Source: an uncultured Armatimonadota bacterium (GTDB lineage Bacteria > Armatimonadota > Armatimonadia > Armatimonadales > Armatimonadaceae). Taken from it: a stretch of DNA of 64,000 nt. The notes beneath the pieces are model-generated. The model did no database searches and was not told the origin of the DNA. It saw nothing but the letters and a program-made list of their open reading frames with translations. Both the position numbers and the translations under genes were made by a program. Every line of letters begins with the position of its first letter. The first letter of the stretch is position 1. Positions 1 through 9,371 of the stretch are shown here, piece after piece. The stretch covers positions 20,330 through 84,329 of the forward strand of contig CAIVZM010000055.1 of the NCBI GenBank assembly GCA_903910385.1, in the 5' to 3' direction.

Positions 1-497
1 TTCTTCGGATCGAAGGCGGCGGGATACCCGAAGACGCCACGAAAATGCGTCACGGCGCCGATCTCACCGCTCTGAACGATCTCCTTGACACGTCGATGTT
101 GCGGATGGTGACGCCACATAAAGCCTTCCATCAATCGGACTCCCGCCGCTTTTGCGGCGTCCGCCATTCGTCGTGCATCTTCCAGGGTCAGCGCCAGCGG
201 TTTGTCGCAGAGAATGTGCTTTCCTGCGGCGATGGCTCGGAGCGTCCATTCTGCATGTAAATCGTTCGGCAGGGGGATATACACCGCTTCGATATCCGGG
301 TCTTCCAGCAACGCTTCATAGGAGCCATAGGCGCGCGGAATATGATACTTTTCCGCCGCCGCCTTCGCCTTTTCTTCAGATCGTGACGCTATAGCGATCA
401 ACTCCGCGCACTCACTTGCCGCCAGAAACCCTGCTGTCATACGACGCTCGAAAACACGGGCGCATCCCAGCGTTCCCCACCGCACTTTTTCATTCAT
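1..497 (-). CDS. Gfo/Idh/MocA family oxidoreductase (3' end outside window)
   Basis: About 165 N-terminal residues of an NAD(P)-dependent sugar or inositol-type dehydrogenase; the rest runs off the left edge. Reading begins MNEKVRWGTLGCARVFERR, a slightly degenerate Rossmann start (G-T-L-G-C-A), followed by the family segments YGSYEALLEDPDIEAVYIPLP, HAEWTLRAIAAGKHILCDKPLA (the conserved E/D-KP motif with the catalytic-region lysine) and LMEGFMWRHHPQ. The family oxidises or reduces a sugar-like substrate in the cytoplasm; the substrate cannot be told from this fragment. A TATTAT box at 504-509 lies six bases before the ATG at 497, so the message is probably leaderless. Confidence 0.9.
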   Translation of the reverse strand, partial: MNEKVRWGTLGCARVFERRMTAGFLAASECAELIAIASRSEEKAKAAAEKYHIPRAYGSYEALLEDPDIEAVYIPLPNDLHAEWTLRAIAAGKHILCDKPLALTLEDARRMADAAKAAGVRLMEGFMWRHHPQHRRVKEIVQSGEIGAVTHFRGVFGYPAAFDPK

Positions 498-695
498 AGA
501 GATATAATACCCGCCCGGCGCGACGTTTTTCCCGGTTTATAGCGGCTCGATACGCTATTCACGGAGATTTTTCACCACTCCGGTTTCTTATCCTGCGGTA
601 AAAAATCAACACAGGATCGCGAAGGCAAAAGCGGGGAACATAGCGGCAGAGCATCGGTAGGGATGCCAGAACTTTCTATTGGGAGTAAATCCGCG

Positions 696-1376
696 ATGTC
701 TACCCTTAACCCTGCACGTACAGGCGATCTTCAAAACGATGCCATAAGAAACGATGCCGTAAGATCAGATGCGCCTGTCGCTCTGACCCTGATCGTACGG
801 ACTTCCGATGGGAAGGATCATACTTTTGTCCAGCATAACCCTGCGGCAAGTTATCGTCTGCTGGAAGGGCTCGATTTGACCAAAACGTTTTCCAATCCGC
901 TGTTGCAGATTGGCGGACTGACAGGCTTTACTATTTTTCCAACCGCCCAGATCGTACGACTGGAACTGCGAGCCGCAGTAAACCTGGAAACGCAATGGCC
1001 CGCTGGGATGATGCTGGTTCGCGAAGTGACAGAGCAGCAGGCGCTACAGGCTCAGGAACGACTTCGTCTTGATATTGAAATGGGAAATCTCCCACGTCGA
1101 GACAGCGCAGCTATCTCAGAGTTACACCTGACCGGCCACGAACGCTTGCTGATCGAAATAATCCCGGATGCCAGTCGGGAAGCGGCGGAACTTGGACCTC
1201 GCACCACTCTGGACCAACCGTTCTTCCACAACCGGGTTTTCGGCGCAAGCGGGACGCCAATTGTAGGGGCAAATGGTAATCTGATAATTTTGAACCCGGC
1301 GCATATCTTGTGGGCGGTGGTTTACGCCCCGGCGGATGTTCACACGACGACCCTTCTGGAAATGACCGCCGTGTGA
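696..1376 (+). CDS. Hypothetical protein, about 226 aa
   Basis: I do not recognise this protein. No signal peptide or membrane segment is visible, so it is probably cytoplasmic. An in-frame ATG exists at 663, but the ATG at 696 has GGGAG at 681-685 with about ten bases of spacing and gives the better start. The middle region (QQALQAQERLRLDIEMGNLPRRD) is charged and probably helical; the C-terminal part is beta-rich with LIILNPAHILWAVVY. It ends convergently with the glutaminase gene, 41 bp apart. Codon use looks like the neighbours. Function unknown. Confidence 0.6.
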   Translation: MSTLNPARTGDLQNDAIRNDAVRSDAPVALTLIVRTSDGKDHTFVQHNPAASYRLLEGLDLTKTFSNPLLQIGGLTGFTIFPTAQIVRLELRAAVNLETQWPAGMMLVREVTEQQALQAQERLRLDIEMGNLPRRDSAAISELHLTGHERLLIEIIPDASREAAELGPRTTLDQPFFHNRVFGASGTPIVGANGNLIILNPAHILWAVVYAPADVHTTTLLEMTAV

Positions 1377-1417
1377 AATGAGGTTCATTTCCCCGCTGAT
1401 TTAGAGAAGCATTGGAA

Positions 1418-2416
1418 TCAGGAACCGGTGAAGAGCGGCGGTCGGTCATGATCCGCAAACAAATGCAGGTTATAGCGCCGACTGAGTTCTTCGCAGACAC
1501 GGACGCCCCGGACGCTATTTCCGTGGGCATCGATGCGCGGAGAGTAAATAGCGATGCCTGCCTGACCGGGAGCGACGGCGAAAATACAGCCACTGACTCC
1601 ACTTTTAGCCGGAAGACCCACCCAGAACGCCCATTCGCCCGCAGAATCGTACATTCCGCAGGTGTACATGACCGATAGAACATCGCGGACGGTATACGAC
1701 CAGGCAGCGCGACGGTGGGTGATGGGATTTACCCCGCTATTGGCAAGAGTCGCCGCCATGACGGCTAAATCGCGGCAGGAAACCAGAAGCGAACACTGTT
1801 GGAAATATAAATCCAGTGATTCCTCGAAACGCTCGCTTACCATACCGAATCCGCGCATCAGGTGGACGACCGCACGATTACGATGCCCCGTTGTACGTTC
1901 GGATGTGAATGTCGGCATATCCACGAACAGGTCTTCGCTGTCGGTGAAGCCCTTCAGATAATCGATGAGTCGGTGCAAACGCTCCGTGGACGTATTGCCT
2001 GGAATCATATCGGTGACGGCAATCGCGCCGGCGTTGACCATCGGGTTGTACGGACGCCGCGATTCCTCGTCCAGAACGATGGCATTGAACGAATCGCCGG
2101 TGGGTTCCACTCCTACCCGCGCCAGAACATGCTCCCGCCCCCAGGTTTCCAGCGCAAGACCATAGACGAATGGCTTGGATGCCGACTGGATCGTAAAGCG
2201 CTGGGCGGTATCGCCCACCTCGAATACCTGACCATCCGCCGTCACCACGCAGATGCCGAACCCGTCCGGATTCGCCTTGCTCAATTCCGGAATGTAATCC
2301 GCTACCTTGCCTGTCTTGACCGGGAGGAGTTGCTGATATATCTCTTGAAGAACATCCGCCAGCGCCCCCGTTTCCTTCTTGACCTCGTTCGCCCGCGCCG
2401 CCAGAATATTGTCCAT
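1418..2416 (-). CDS. glsA: Glutaminase A
   Basis: Hydrolyses L-glutamine to glutamate and ammonia; serine-dependent beta-lactamase-like fold. The 332-residue length fits the family (usually 305-330). Visible family motifs are [17 protein letters not shown], with the S78-A-S-K81 nucleophile/lysine motif, [22 protein letters not shown] and the C-terminal [14 protein letters not shown]. It follows the SDR gene on the same strand by 32 bp and may be co-transcribed, but a TACAAT box at 2423-2428 sits six bases before the ATG, so it could also be read from its own leaderless promoter. No ribosome-binding site is seen close to the start. Confidence 0.95.
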   Translation of the reverse strand: MDNILAARANEVKKETGALADVLQEIYQQLLPVKTGKVADYIPELSKANPDGFGICVVTADGQVFEVGDTAQRFTIQSASKPFVYGLALETWGREHVLARVGVEPTGDSFNAIVLDEESRRPYNPMVNAGAIAVTDMIPGNTSTERLHRLIDYLKGFTDSEDLFVDMPTFTSERTTGHRNRAVVHLMRGFGMVSERFEESLDLYFQQCSLLVSCRDLAVMAATLANSGVNPITHRRAAWSYTVRDVLSVMYTCGMYDSAGEWAFWVGLPAKSGVSGCIFAVAPGQAGIAIYSPRIDAHGNSVRGVRVCEELSRRYNLHLFADHDRPPLFTGS

Positions 2417-2448
2417 GACGCGATTGTACCGTTTTCTGATCCTCTGAA

Positions 2449-3246
2449 CTAAAAGGAACCGTTCGCCGTGTAACCGCCGTCAACGGCGATCGATTGCCCG
2501 GTAATGTGTCGCGCCGAGGGCATACAGAGGAAAGCGACGATTCCTGCCACATCCTCCGGGTCTGCAATACGGTTATTCGGGGTGCGGGCAAGGACGCGTT
2601 GCGTAAACTCCGGATCATCGAGAACCCGGTTCGCCAGAGGCGTTTTGGTATACCAGGGATGAACGGCATTGATGCGGATACCATCCGCCGCCCATTCCAC
2701 CGCCAGATATCGCGCTAACTGATCGAGGGCCGCCTTGGTCATGGCGTAGGGAGCGCCCGAACCGATGTAAGTGAGACCGGCGACGGAACCGATTTGAATT
2801 ATGGCGGCATCGCCCGTCTCTCTTGCTGCGACACTGAGATGCGGATGTACCAGTCGGGACAGTTCCCAGACGGACGTCAGGTTCGTCTCCATCACCAGAC
2901 GATAATCGTCCTCGTTGAAGGTCGCGGATGCGCCGCGTCGGTTTGTCCCGGCATTGTTGATCAGGATATCGATGCCGCCCATCGCCGTGACGGCGTCTTC
3001 GATAAGGGCATGGCGACCTTCGGTCGTCGATACATCGGCAGTCACACCGTGAGATACAAAACCCTTGTCCGTATCGGAAGCGATCAGCGCCGCCAACTCC
3101 TCGGTTCCTCGCGCCGCTCGCGTTACCGTTGCGCCCAGCGCCAGCATCTCGTCGGCGATTGCCGCGCCAATCCCCTTCGTCCCACCGGTGACCAGCGCCC
3201 GCCGTCCCTGCAAATTCCATCGATGCCCGAATTCGTTTCCGCTCAT
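2449..3246 (-). CDS. SDR family oxidoreductase (tropinone-reductase-like)
   Basis: Classical short-chain dehydrogenase of about 265 residues. The coenzyme motif TGGTKGIG (residues 20-27), NNAG (97-100), catalytic Ser154 and the Y167-AMT-K171 pair are all present, and the C-terminus [16 protein letters not shown] is typical of 3-oxoacyl-ACP-reductase/tropinone-reductase-like members. The frame stays open upstream to 3501, but that extension overlaps the divergent kynureninase gene and has no family similarity; ATG 3246 ([22 protein letters not shown]) places the Rossmann motif correctly. The substrate is unknown; the divergent kynurenine genes are suggestive only. Confidence 0.93.
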   Translation of the reverse strand: MSGNEFGHRWNLQGRRALVTGGTKGIGAAIADEMLALGATVTRAARGTEELAALIASDTDKGFVSHGVTADVSTTEGRHALIEDAVTAMGGIDILINNAGTNRRGASATFNEDDYRLVMETNLTSVWELSRLVHPHLSVAARETGDAAIIQIGSVAGLTYIGSGAPYAMTKAALDQLARYLAVEWAADGIRINAVHPWYTKTPLANRVLDDPEFTQRVLARTPNNRIADPEDVAGIVAFLCMPSARHITGQSIAVDGGYTANGSF

Positions 3247-3305
3247 GCGTTTATCTTCGTCGTCCGGCGCGTCGATCCCTTTCCTAAAGACGAACCGGCA
3301 AACGA

Positions 3306-3311
3306 TATAAT
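3306..3311 (+). promoter_or_regulatory. -10 box upstream of kynureninase
   Basis: A consensus TATAAT lies 30 bp upstream of the kynU ATG in the 95-bp divergent region between the SDR and kynU genes. A -35 match is not obvious. Placement alone supports it as the promoter of the kynU-kynB pair. Confidence 0.45.
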
Positions 3312-3341
3312 GACCCTGGACAGGCATGGGTCGCTTTACGG

Positions 3342-4622
3342 ATGAGCAAGGCAACAATCGATAAATTACGAGATGAGGCGACAGCGCGTGACAATTCCGA
3401 TACGCTACGAAAATTTCGGGAGCGGTTTTACATTCCGCAAAACCGCTTTTATCTGGATGGTAACTCCCTCGGTCTGATGAGTCGGGACGCTGAAAACGCA
3501 ACGTTGCAACTCCTCGACCAGTGGCGCGAACTGGCGGTCGAAGGGTGGACGGAGGCGCAACCCGACTGGTTCACCCTCCCGGAGCGAATCAGCGAACTGC
3601 TTGCGCCGCTGATGGGAGCCTCTCCGGAGTCTGTTATCGTCACCGGTTCGACGACGGTTAACCTGCATCAACTTCTGGCAACCCTGTATCAGCCTGGGGA
3701 GCGGAGCGTGATCCTGACGGACGATCTGGCGTTCCCGTCGGATGTCTATGCCATTGAGTCTCATTTGCGCCTGCGGGGGATACAACCGTCCACGAATCTC
3801 CGCAAAGTCCCTGCCTGCGACGGGCGAACGCTGACAACGCAAGATATTGTCGCCGCTCTGGATGAACCGGGCATACAAATGGTCATTCTGCCCTCCGTGA
3901 TTTATACCAGCGGGCAGTTACTGGACATGGCGACGATAACGGCATCCGCCCGGAAGAAAAACATCCTGATCGGTTGGGATTGCTCGCACAGTATCGGGGC
4001 GGTCCCGCATGAACTGGACGCTATCGGCGCGGACTTCGCCTTCTGGTGTCATTACAAGTACCTGAACGCCGGGCCGGGGTCTGTCGGGGGGCTTTACCTG
4101 AATCCGCGCCACTTTGACAAAACGCCCGGTCTCGCCGGATGGTGGTCTTCTGACAAGACAAAGCAGTTCGATATGGCGCATACGCTGGTGCCCGCATACG
4201 GCGCCGGTGCGCTACAGATCGGAACTCCGAACTTGCTCAGTCTCGCGCCCCTGATCGGATCGTTGCAGATTCATCGGGAAGCCGGAATACAATCGATTCG
4301 TGAGAAATCGCTGGCGTTGACTTCCTATTTGCGCCGGGCTGCCAGTGAACTACTGTCAGTGTATGGCATTGGATTCGCTACACCGAAACCGGATGCGGAT
4401 CGGGGAGGGCATCTGGCGCTCACGCATCCGATGGCATCCGCCCTGAGCCGAAGTTTACGTCGCGTGGGAGTCGTACCGGATTACCGCCCGCCCGATATCC
4501 TGCGTCTCGCCCCGATTGCGCTCTACACTTCCTTCGGAGAATGTTTGGAGGCGATTCTGCGGTTGCAGGAAATACTTGCAGCGGGGGAATTTCCCGGAAG
4601 CGAGCGGGAACTGGTTCCCTGA
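3342..4622 (+). CDS. kynU: Kynureninase
   Basis: PLP-dependent hydrolase cleaving L-kynurenine (or 3-hydroxykynurenine) to anthranilate (or 3-hydroxyanthranilate) and alanine. At 426 residues it has the usual size. Family features include the N-terminal [11 protein letters not shown], the cofactor region [15 protein letters not shown] and the Schiff-base lysine in [11 protein letters not shown] (K239), followed by GGLYLNPRH and the C-terminal [17 protein letters not shown]. The downstream cyclase/formamidase-type gene starts 19 bp after the stop, so the two probably form a tryptophan-catabolic operon. Tryptophan 2,3-dioxygenase, the expected first enzyme, is not in the window. Confidence 0.95.
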   Translation: MSKATIDKLRDEATARDNSDTLRKFRERFYIPQNRFYLDGNSLGLMSRDAENATLQLLDQWRELAVEGWTEAQPDWFTLPERISELLAPLMGASPESVIVTGSTTVNLHQLLATLYQPGERSVILTDDLAFPSDVYAIESHLRLRGIQPSTNLRKVPACDGRTLTTQDIVAALDEPGIQMVILPSVIYTSGQLLDMATITASARKKNILIGWDCSHSIGAVPHELDAIGADFAFWCHYKYLNAGPGSVGGLYLNPRHFDKTPGLAGWWSSDKTKQFDMAHTLVPAYGAGALQIGTPNLLSLAPLIGSLQIHREAGIQSIREKSLALTSYLRRAASELLSVYGIGFATPKPDADRGGHLALTHPMASALSRSLRRVGVVPDYRPPDILRLAPIALYTSFGECLEAILRLQEILAAGEFPGSERELVP

Positions 4623-4641
4623 TGGAGAGGGGCTAACGGAC

Positions 4642-5283
4642 ATGAATGAGATTTACGACATCACGATTCCGGTTCGGGAGGGGTTAGCGGTCTGGCCCGG
4701 GGATACACCTTACCGCTTTACGCTGGGCTGGGATATGGCGCAGGGACAGAGCGTCAATGTCGGTGCGGTAACGATGAGCGCCCATACGGGAACGCATGCA
4801 GACGCCCCCTTTCATTTTTCCCGTGACGGCGTCGGCATGGGCGAATTGGATCTGTCGCCGTATCTGGGAAGAGCGGTGGTGGCGGATGTTCAAAATCGGG
4901 AAACCATCGGCAAGGAGGCGTTACTTGATCTCGATTTCGCCACAGCGCCGCGTCTTTTGCTCAAGACCGGGGGATGGACGGATCATGCCGTATTTCCGGA
5001 AACTATCCCCACTCTCACCCTCGAAGCCATCGCGTATCTGGCGCAATGTGGGGTTGTTTTAGTTGGTCTGGATGTACCGAGCGTGGACGCAATCGACAGC
5101 AAGGACTTACCGAATCACCATGCGTTGAACGCAGGAAACATCCGCATTCTGGAATCGCTTGATCTACGTGCGATAGAACCGGGAATATACGATTTGATCG
5201 CCCTTCCGCTGAAATTGATGGGAGCGGACGGTTCCCCGGTACGCGCCGTTCTCCGTCGTCCCATAGCTTCATCAGGAGCATGA
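4642..5283 (+). CDS. kynB: Cyclase family protein, probable kynurenine formamidase
   Basis: Metal-dependent hydrolase that would convert N-formylkynurenine to kynurenine, feeding the adjacent kynureninase. About 213 residues, matching bacterial KynB. The signature HTGTHADAPFHF (residues 48-59) supplies the metal ligands, and MNEIYDITIPVREGLAVWPGDTPY at the N-terminus and GLDVPSVDAIDSKDLPNHH are characteristic of the family. The frame is open from 4516, but ATG 4642 is preceded by GGAGAGGGG at 4624-4632 and follows kynU by 19 bp. The assignment to kynurenine rather than another amide rests on the kynU neighbour. Confidence 0.9.
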   Translation: MNEIYDITIPVREGLAVWPGDTPYRFTLGWDMAQGQSVNVGAVTMSAHTGTHADAPFHFSRDGVGMGELDLSPYLGRAVVADVQNRETIGKEALLDLDFATAPRLLLKTGGWTDHAVFPETIPTLTLEAIAYLAQCGVVLVGLDVPSVDAIDSKDLPNHHALNAGNIRILESLDLRAIEPGIYDLIALPLKLMGADGSPVRAVLRRPIASSGA

Positions 5284-5292
5284 CCCGGAATT

Positions 5293-5850
5293 TTATCTCG
5301 CGTCCTGTTCTCTGAGTGGCGTCTGAATCCATTCCCACCACTTCAAAAGATCGCGCTCGTCTTCGTCAAATTCGACATGATAGGAATGGCTGTGCGGATC
5401 CGGGAAGCGGACTTCGCTCTCGTGGAAACCGCGTTGCGTCAATAGCTCCTCATATTCCTTCAGATCGCCGTAGGCATACAACACATTGTGCGCTGAATAC
5501 ACAATAGTCGCAGACGCTATCGTCGAGTAAATCCAAATTTCGTGTCGTCCGTCCGTCTCCAAAAAGGCGCGGAAGCGTCGCAGAAACGTTTCCATTTCCT
5601 CACGCGACACAGGTTCGGCGCTCTGATACCTTCCTGCTTCCCCAACGCCACGGGGAACTTGCAAGATGTAGAGAATGTTAAACGGTTCCGGCAAAACGGA
5701 AGCGAGCGCTATCATCCATTCGATGTGATCCGTCGCCGGAGCGATAACGAGCCGCCAGGGACCGCTGGTCTTTTCCCGTTCCCAGATATCGTTATACTGG
5801 TGCGCTACCCATTCTTCGTTGATAAAAGTGCCGAATTTGTAGATTGACAT
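5293..5850 (-). CDS. Conserved hypothetical protein, 185 aa
   Basis: Soluble, acidic protein without recognised domain. It begins MSIYKFGTFINEEWVAHQYNDIWE and has a tryptophan- and aspartate-rich C-terminus (VEFDEDERDLLKWWEWIQTPL). The ATG at 5850 is preceded by AGAGGA about three to four bases away. The look, with sentence-like alternation of beta and helix and no signal peptide, is of a small cytoplasmic housekeeping or immunity-type protein, but I cannot assign a function. It is convergent with kynB and divergent from the DUF2161 gene. Confidence 0.7.
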   Translation of the reverse strand: MSIYKFGTFINEEWVAHQYNDIWEREKTSGPWRLVIAPATDHIEWMIALASVLPEPFNILYILQVPRGVGEAGRYQSAEPVSREEMETFLRRFRAFLETDGRHEIWIYSTIASATIVYSAHNVLYAYGDLKEYEELLTQRGFHESEVRFPDPHSHSYHVEFDEDERDLLKWWEWIQTPLREQDAR

Positions 5851-5929
5851 CGTATCCTCTGCGCCATTTTATCGAAGTCAAGGCGGTTTGACCTGCAAAA
5901 TTCGAGGAGTGCGATTTAATAAATTCGAT

Positions 5930-6682
5930 ATGGCGATAGAGCGGCGGGAATCCGACCTTTCCGACCCGATTCGGGATTATTTGGTCGCGCAGGGCTGGAC
6001 AGTACGTTGCGAGGTCAATGATTGCGATATGACGGCGGTTCGTGGCGAAGAACTGATCGTCATCGAACTGAAGCGGAATTTCAGCGTCGATTTGCTGGTT
6101 CAGGCGATAGAGAGGCAACGTCTGACGGATTCGGTATATGTAGCGATCCCCGTCGAAGGCGCTTTGTCCCGAAGAGACCGTTACTCGAAGCGCTGGCGCG
6201 GCATCGAAACGCTCGTCGGTCGTCTGGAACTGGGATTGATCGTAGTCGCTTTCCCCAGACCGGATGCTCCTGTTGTGGAAATAGTACGGCATCCTATCAC
6301 CGAGACGAAGCCCCGCAAAAAGCCCAAACAACGTCGCGCTTTGTTGCGTGAGATCGCGGAGCGGTCAGATGATTACAATACGGGCGGCGCCGTCAATCGC
6401 CCGATTATGACCGCCTATCGGGAGCAGGCGATCTTCATCGCTCTCTGTCTTGACCAATTCGGGCAGTCCACCCCCGCGAAACTCCGCGCTCTGGGAACCT
6501 GCAAGAAGACGCAAAGTATTCTGCACCGGAACGTCTATGGCTGGTTTGAGCGGTTGGATCGTGGATTATATTCCTTGAGACCCGGCGTCCGTGAGCATAT
6601 TGCGACGACATGGCAAAAAGTCGCGCAGTACCATTCCACACTGATAGAATCGACTTGTGTCTACTCCATTGAGTCAGAATAG
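5930..6682 (+). CDS. DUF2161 domain protein, PD-(D/E)XK phosphodiesterase fold
   Basis: About 250 residues resembling DUF2161 proteins, which are predicted restriction-endonuclease-like phosphodiesterases. The N-terminal half holds ESDLSDPIRDYLVAQGWTVRCEVNDCDMTAVRGEELIVIELKRNF: the E...D...E-x-K pattern (CDM..., VIELK) would form the nuclease core. A lysine/arginine-rich linker (ETKPRKKPKQRRALLREIAERSDDYNTGG) leads to a C-terminal winged-helix-like part. The open frame extends to TTG 5888 and GTG 5909; ATG 5930 fits the family start, while GAGGAG at 5904-5909 is rather far away, so the exact start is uncertain. Biological role unknown. Confidence 0.8.
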   Translation: MAIERRESDLSDPIRDYLVAQGWTVRCEVNDCDMTAVRGEELIVIELKRNFSVDLLVQAIERQRLTDSVYVAIPVEGALSRRDRYSKRWRGIETLVGRLELGLIVVAFPRPDAPVVEIVRHPITETKPRKKPKQRRALLREIAERSDDYNTGGAVNRPIMTAYREQAIFIALCLDQFGQSTPAKLRALGTCKKTQSILHRNVYGWFERLDRGLYSLRPGVREHIATTWQKVAQYHSTLIESTCVYSIESE

Positions 6683-6866
6683 GTAAGTCAAAGTACAAAC
6701 AAGCGGCGGGTGACGAAATCGGAGTGCGCCAAGAGAGACTTTGAGAAGCGAGAATCCTTTACGTCGCCTGTTGATACGACTCCTTTTCCTGAACTCACGC
6801 TATCTACCCTTTTCGTAATGGGAAATTGCATAGTGAAGAGGGTTTTTTCAGTCCGAGGATTGGGCG

Positions 6867-6884
6867 CGATCTGGCGCCAGATCG
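6867..6884. repeat. Perfect 18-bp palindrome
   Basis: CGATCTGGCGCCAGATCG reads identically on both strands with no central spacer. It lies mid-way in a 377-bp non-coding gap, away from any start codon. It could be an operator-type site; nothing else is known. Confidence 0.6.
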
Positions 6885-7000
6885 ATGAACCTTGCTCTTC
6901 TATTGGTAACGAATCCAAGTCGATGGAAGCCAGTATGCAATCCTTCGGCTTTGTTTTTATTGGTACGAACGGATGAGGCGCATTCTAAGGAAGTCCACAA

Positions 7001-7045
7001 TAGATTAAGGGGAGATACCCGGATGAGTATCCCCCCTTTAATCTA
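7001..7045 (-). terminator. Long stem-loop after leuC
   Basis: Arms TAGATTAAGGGG and CCCCTTTAATCTA pair with one bulged base, and an inner GATAC/GTATC extends the stem around an eight-base loop. It lies 15 bp beyond the leuC stop. No long U-tract follows on either strand, so it is a probable but not canonical terminator or 3'-end stabiliser. Confidence 0.55.
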
Positions 7046-7059
7046 TTTACCGAATCTAT

Positions 7060-8460
7060 CTATAGGGTGCGAATGTCGGTGAGCTTGCCGGTAAGCGCGG
7101 CGGCGGCAGCCATCTGCGGGCTGACAAGATGCGTCCGTCCGCCTTTGCCCTGACGACCTTCAAAGTTGCGGTTGGACGTGCTGGCGCAACGTTCGCCGGG
7201 TTGCAGAATATCCGGGTTCATACCCAGACACATGGAGCAACCTGGTTCACGCCACTCGAAACCGGCGGCGACAAATATTTTATCCAATCCTTCCGCTTCC
7301 GCCTGTCGCTTGACTGGATAGGAACCCGGAACGCATAACGCGCGAAGTCCTTCGCGGATTTTCTTACCGTCCAGAATCTGTGCGGCGGCGCGGAGGTCTT
7401 CGATTCGTCCGTTGGTGCACGACCCGATGAATACCGTGTCCACGGAAATATCTTGAAGCGGCGTTCCGGGCGTCAAGCCCATATAGGTCAGCGCCTGCTC
7501 GCAGGCTCGCTGATCCGCATGGTTGTCGAAATCGGAGGGTGACGGCACAACGCCCGTAATCGGCGCGACCATACCCGGCGACGTTCCCCACGAGACCATC
7601 GGCGCGATCTCGTCGGCTTGAAGGGTGACCAGCGTGTCGTAGGTCGCTTCGGCGTCGGTATTGAGTTCGTGCCATGCCGAAACGGTTGCATCCCATTCCG
7701 CGCCTTTGGGAGCGAAGGGGCGACCGTTCAGGTACGTGAAGGTAGTTTCGTCCGGCGCGATCATACCGGCGCGTGCGCCTGCCTCTATACTCATATTACA
7801 GATGGTCATGCGACCCTCCATAGTGAGACCGCGAATCGCTTCGCCGGTGTACTCGACAACATAGCCTGTCGCGCCGTCCGTGCCGATTTTCCCGATGATC
7901 GCAAGGATGATATCTTTGGGAGTCACACCCGCGCCGAGTTTCCCGTCCACACGGATTTCCATCGTCTTCGGACGGCTTTGTGGAAGGCACTGGGTCGCCA
8001 GGACGTGTTCCACTTCACTGGTGCCTATCCCGAACGCTAACGCGCCAAACGCGCCATGCGTCGATGTGTGCGAGTCGCCGCAAACTATGGTCATACCCGG
8101 CTGCGTAAAGCCCTGCTCAGGCCCGATCACATGGACGACTCCCTGCTTGTCTGAGTGGATATCATAGAGCGTAATACCGAACTCCGCGCAGTTTTGCGAG
8201 AGGGCGTCCATTTGCTTGCGGGAGATATCATCCGCAATAGGCAAAAGGCGACTGGTGGTCGGGACATTGTGATCCATGGTGGCTATCGTGCGCTCGGGAC
8301 GGCGCACCTTACGCCCGGTCATCCGAAGACCTTCGAATGCCTGCGGCGAGGTTACTTCATGTACCAATTGGAGATCAATGTAAAGGAGCGCTGGTTGCCC
8401 CGGTTCTTCCCGGACAACATGCGTATCCCAGATTTTTTCAAAGAGGGTTCGAGGCTTCAT
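7060..8460 (-). CDS. leuC: 3-isopropylmalate dehydratase large subunit
   Basis: Aconitase-superfamily enzyme of leucine biosynthesis, isomerising 2- to 3-isopropylmalate together with LeuD. The 466-residue length is normal. It starts [50 protein letters not shown] is the family core; the [4Fe-4S] ligands lie in [13 protein letters not shown] and [13 protein letters not shown]. leuD is not adjacent, which is unusual for this pathway; it must lie elsewhere. A TAAAAT box at 8467-8472 is six bases before the ATG, and no Shine-Dalgarno is visible, consistent with a leaderless mRNA. Methanogen-type homoaconitase is a formal alternative, but the sequence reads as bacterial LeuC. Confidence 0.96.
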   Translation of the reverse strand: MKPRTLFEKIWDTHVVREEPGQPALLYIDLQLVHEVTSPQAFEGLRMTGRKVRRPERTIATMDHNVPTTSRLLPIADDISRKQMDALSQNCAEFGITLYDIHSDKQGVVHVIGPEQGFTQPGMTIVCGDSHTSTHGAFGALAFGIGTSEVEHVLATQCLPQSRPKTMEIRVDGKLGAGVTPKDIILAIIGKIGTDGATGYVVEYTGEAIRGLTMEGRMTICNMSIEAGARAGMIAPDETTFTYLNGRPFAPKGAEWDATVSAWHELNTDAEATYDTLVTLQADEIAPMVSWGTSPGMVAPITGVVPSPSDFDNHADQRACEQALTYMGLTPGTPLQDISVDTVFIGSCTNGRIEDLRAAAQILDGKKIREGLRALCVPGSYPVKRQAEAEGLDKIFVAAGFEWREPGCSMCLGMNPDILQPGERCASTSNRNFEGRQGKGGRTHLVSPQMAAAAALTGKLTDIRTL

Positions 8461-8773
8461 GGCGTCATTTTATCGCGCCGGTTACCCACATTCCAACGGA
8501 TAGTTTCGATAACGACGATAGGGTGCGCCTATTAAAAGCAGTCGATGTTCCGAAAAATAGACCTTTTCATTCCTCGTTGAGAACGAACCACTTCGGTGCC
8601 TCATTCCTCAAAGGGAGCACATTTCTAACGGCATGGATTTGTGTCAAACTGAGGAGTTTTCAATGGCATCTTAGGCGCTCTGGATAGTATTCGGGCAGTA
8701 TAATGCTGTGTAGCGTCTTGACGATGGCAATGTAGCAGGGTGTAATAGAACGGAAAGCGAGTTTGATAGATTT
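8461..8773. other. Divergent intergenic region between leuC and lipoprotein gene
   Basis: No gene of credible length. It carries the leuC promoter at its left edge and a TATAAT at 8697-8702, which could serve the lipoprotein gene on the plus strand. A tiny frame ATG-GCA-TCT-TAG with a good AGGAG upstream lies near 8660; whether it is translated is unknown. Confidence 0.5.
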
Positions 8774-9310
8774 ATGACCCTGCGTTCTGTTTCACACCTT
8801 GTCGCGCTCCTGTTGTCCGTGACCACATTAGCGGGATGTACATTAGAAGAAGCGAAGACCGCTCCTTCTCCGGCTGCTCCTATTGCGCCCGTCGTGGAGT
8901 CGGCGCCTCCTGTCGCCCCGCCGCCCGCCGTCATTGCGCCGGAAGCCACGGGGGCTCCTGCCGTCCCTTCGGCTCCTGCGGAGCAAGCAAAACCGGGGAG
9001 TGTCTCTGTTCCGCCCATGATGGCACAGGGAGATCCAAACGCTCCGCTAACGAAGACGCCGGAACTGGACAAAGCGATTGCGGATGTGGAAAAAGGCATG
9101 GATAAGAAAGCTACTGCCGGAGCCTACGCCGCACGAGGAACCTTCCGCATGAACGATTCCGCCGCCGGAGCAAAGGTGAAATATCGCGCCGCTTTGGATG
9201 ACTACCGGAAAGCCCTGAGCCTCGACCCTGCCAACAGCGAAGCCAAAGCGAATAAGGGAATGATCGAGAGCATCTATAAAAGCATGGGAAGACCGATTCC
9301 AGGCGAATAA
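8774..9310 (+). CDS. TPR-containing lipoprotein
   Basis: Export signal MTLRSVSHLVALLLSVTTLAGC ends in a lipobox (LAGC, Cys22), so the mature protein should be lipid-anchored. A proline/alanine-rich linker (about residues 30-75) precedes a tetratricopeptide-like unit, KVKYRAALDDYRKALSLDPANSEAKANKGMIES. Total length 178 residues. It may act as a small scaffold at the membrane; no partner is evident. Stop is followed by a hairpin at 9322-9366. Confidence 0.8.
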   Translation: MTLRSVSHLVALLLSVTTLAGCTLEEAKTAPSPAAPIAPVVESAPPVAPPPAVIAPEATGAPAVPSAPAEQAKPGSVSVPPMMAQGDPNAPLTKTPELDKAIADVEKGMDKKATAGAYAARGTFRMNDSAAGAKVKYRAALDDYRKALSLDPANSEAKANKGMIESIYKSMGRPIPGE

Positions 9311-9321
9311 TCTCTTTGCAA

Positions 9322-9366
9322 GCTCCCCCCTCGCTCCCTGTCACAAAGGACAAGAGTGAGGGGAGG
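9322..9366. terminator. Hairpin between convergent genes
   Basis: A C-rich arm and its G-rich complement (GCTCCCCCCTCGCTC / GAGTGAGGGGAGGC, with one wobble and small bulge) frame a loop of about 15 bases. It sits between convergent genes and probably ends both transcripts. Confidence 0.5.
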
Positions 9367-9371
9367 CATTC

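Larger units (their letters stand above)
6683..7059. other. Intergenic region with palindromes
   Basis: No convincing gene. Open frames on both strands here lack ribosome-binding sites and family similarity. It contains a perfect 18-bp palindrome (6867-6884) and, near leuC, a long stem-loop (7001-7045), annotated separately. Confidence 0.6.

Noticed and set aside
2449..3501. 350-residue SDR with an N-terminal extension
   Set aside because: The first 85 residues overlap the divergent kynU gene and its promoter and have no family counterpart; ATG 3246 is the natural start.
6710..6976. 88-residue gene in the leuC-DUF2161 gap
   Set aside because: No ribosome site, no recognised similarity, and it crosses the 18-bp palindrome.
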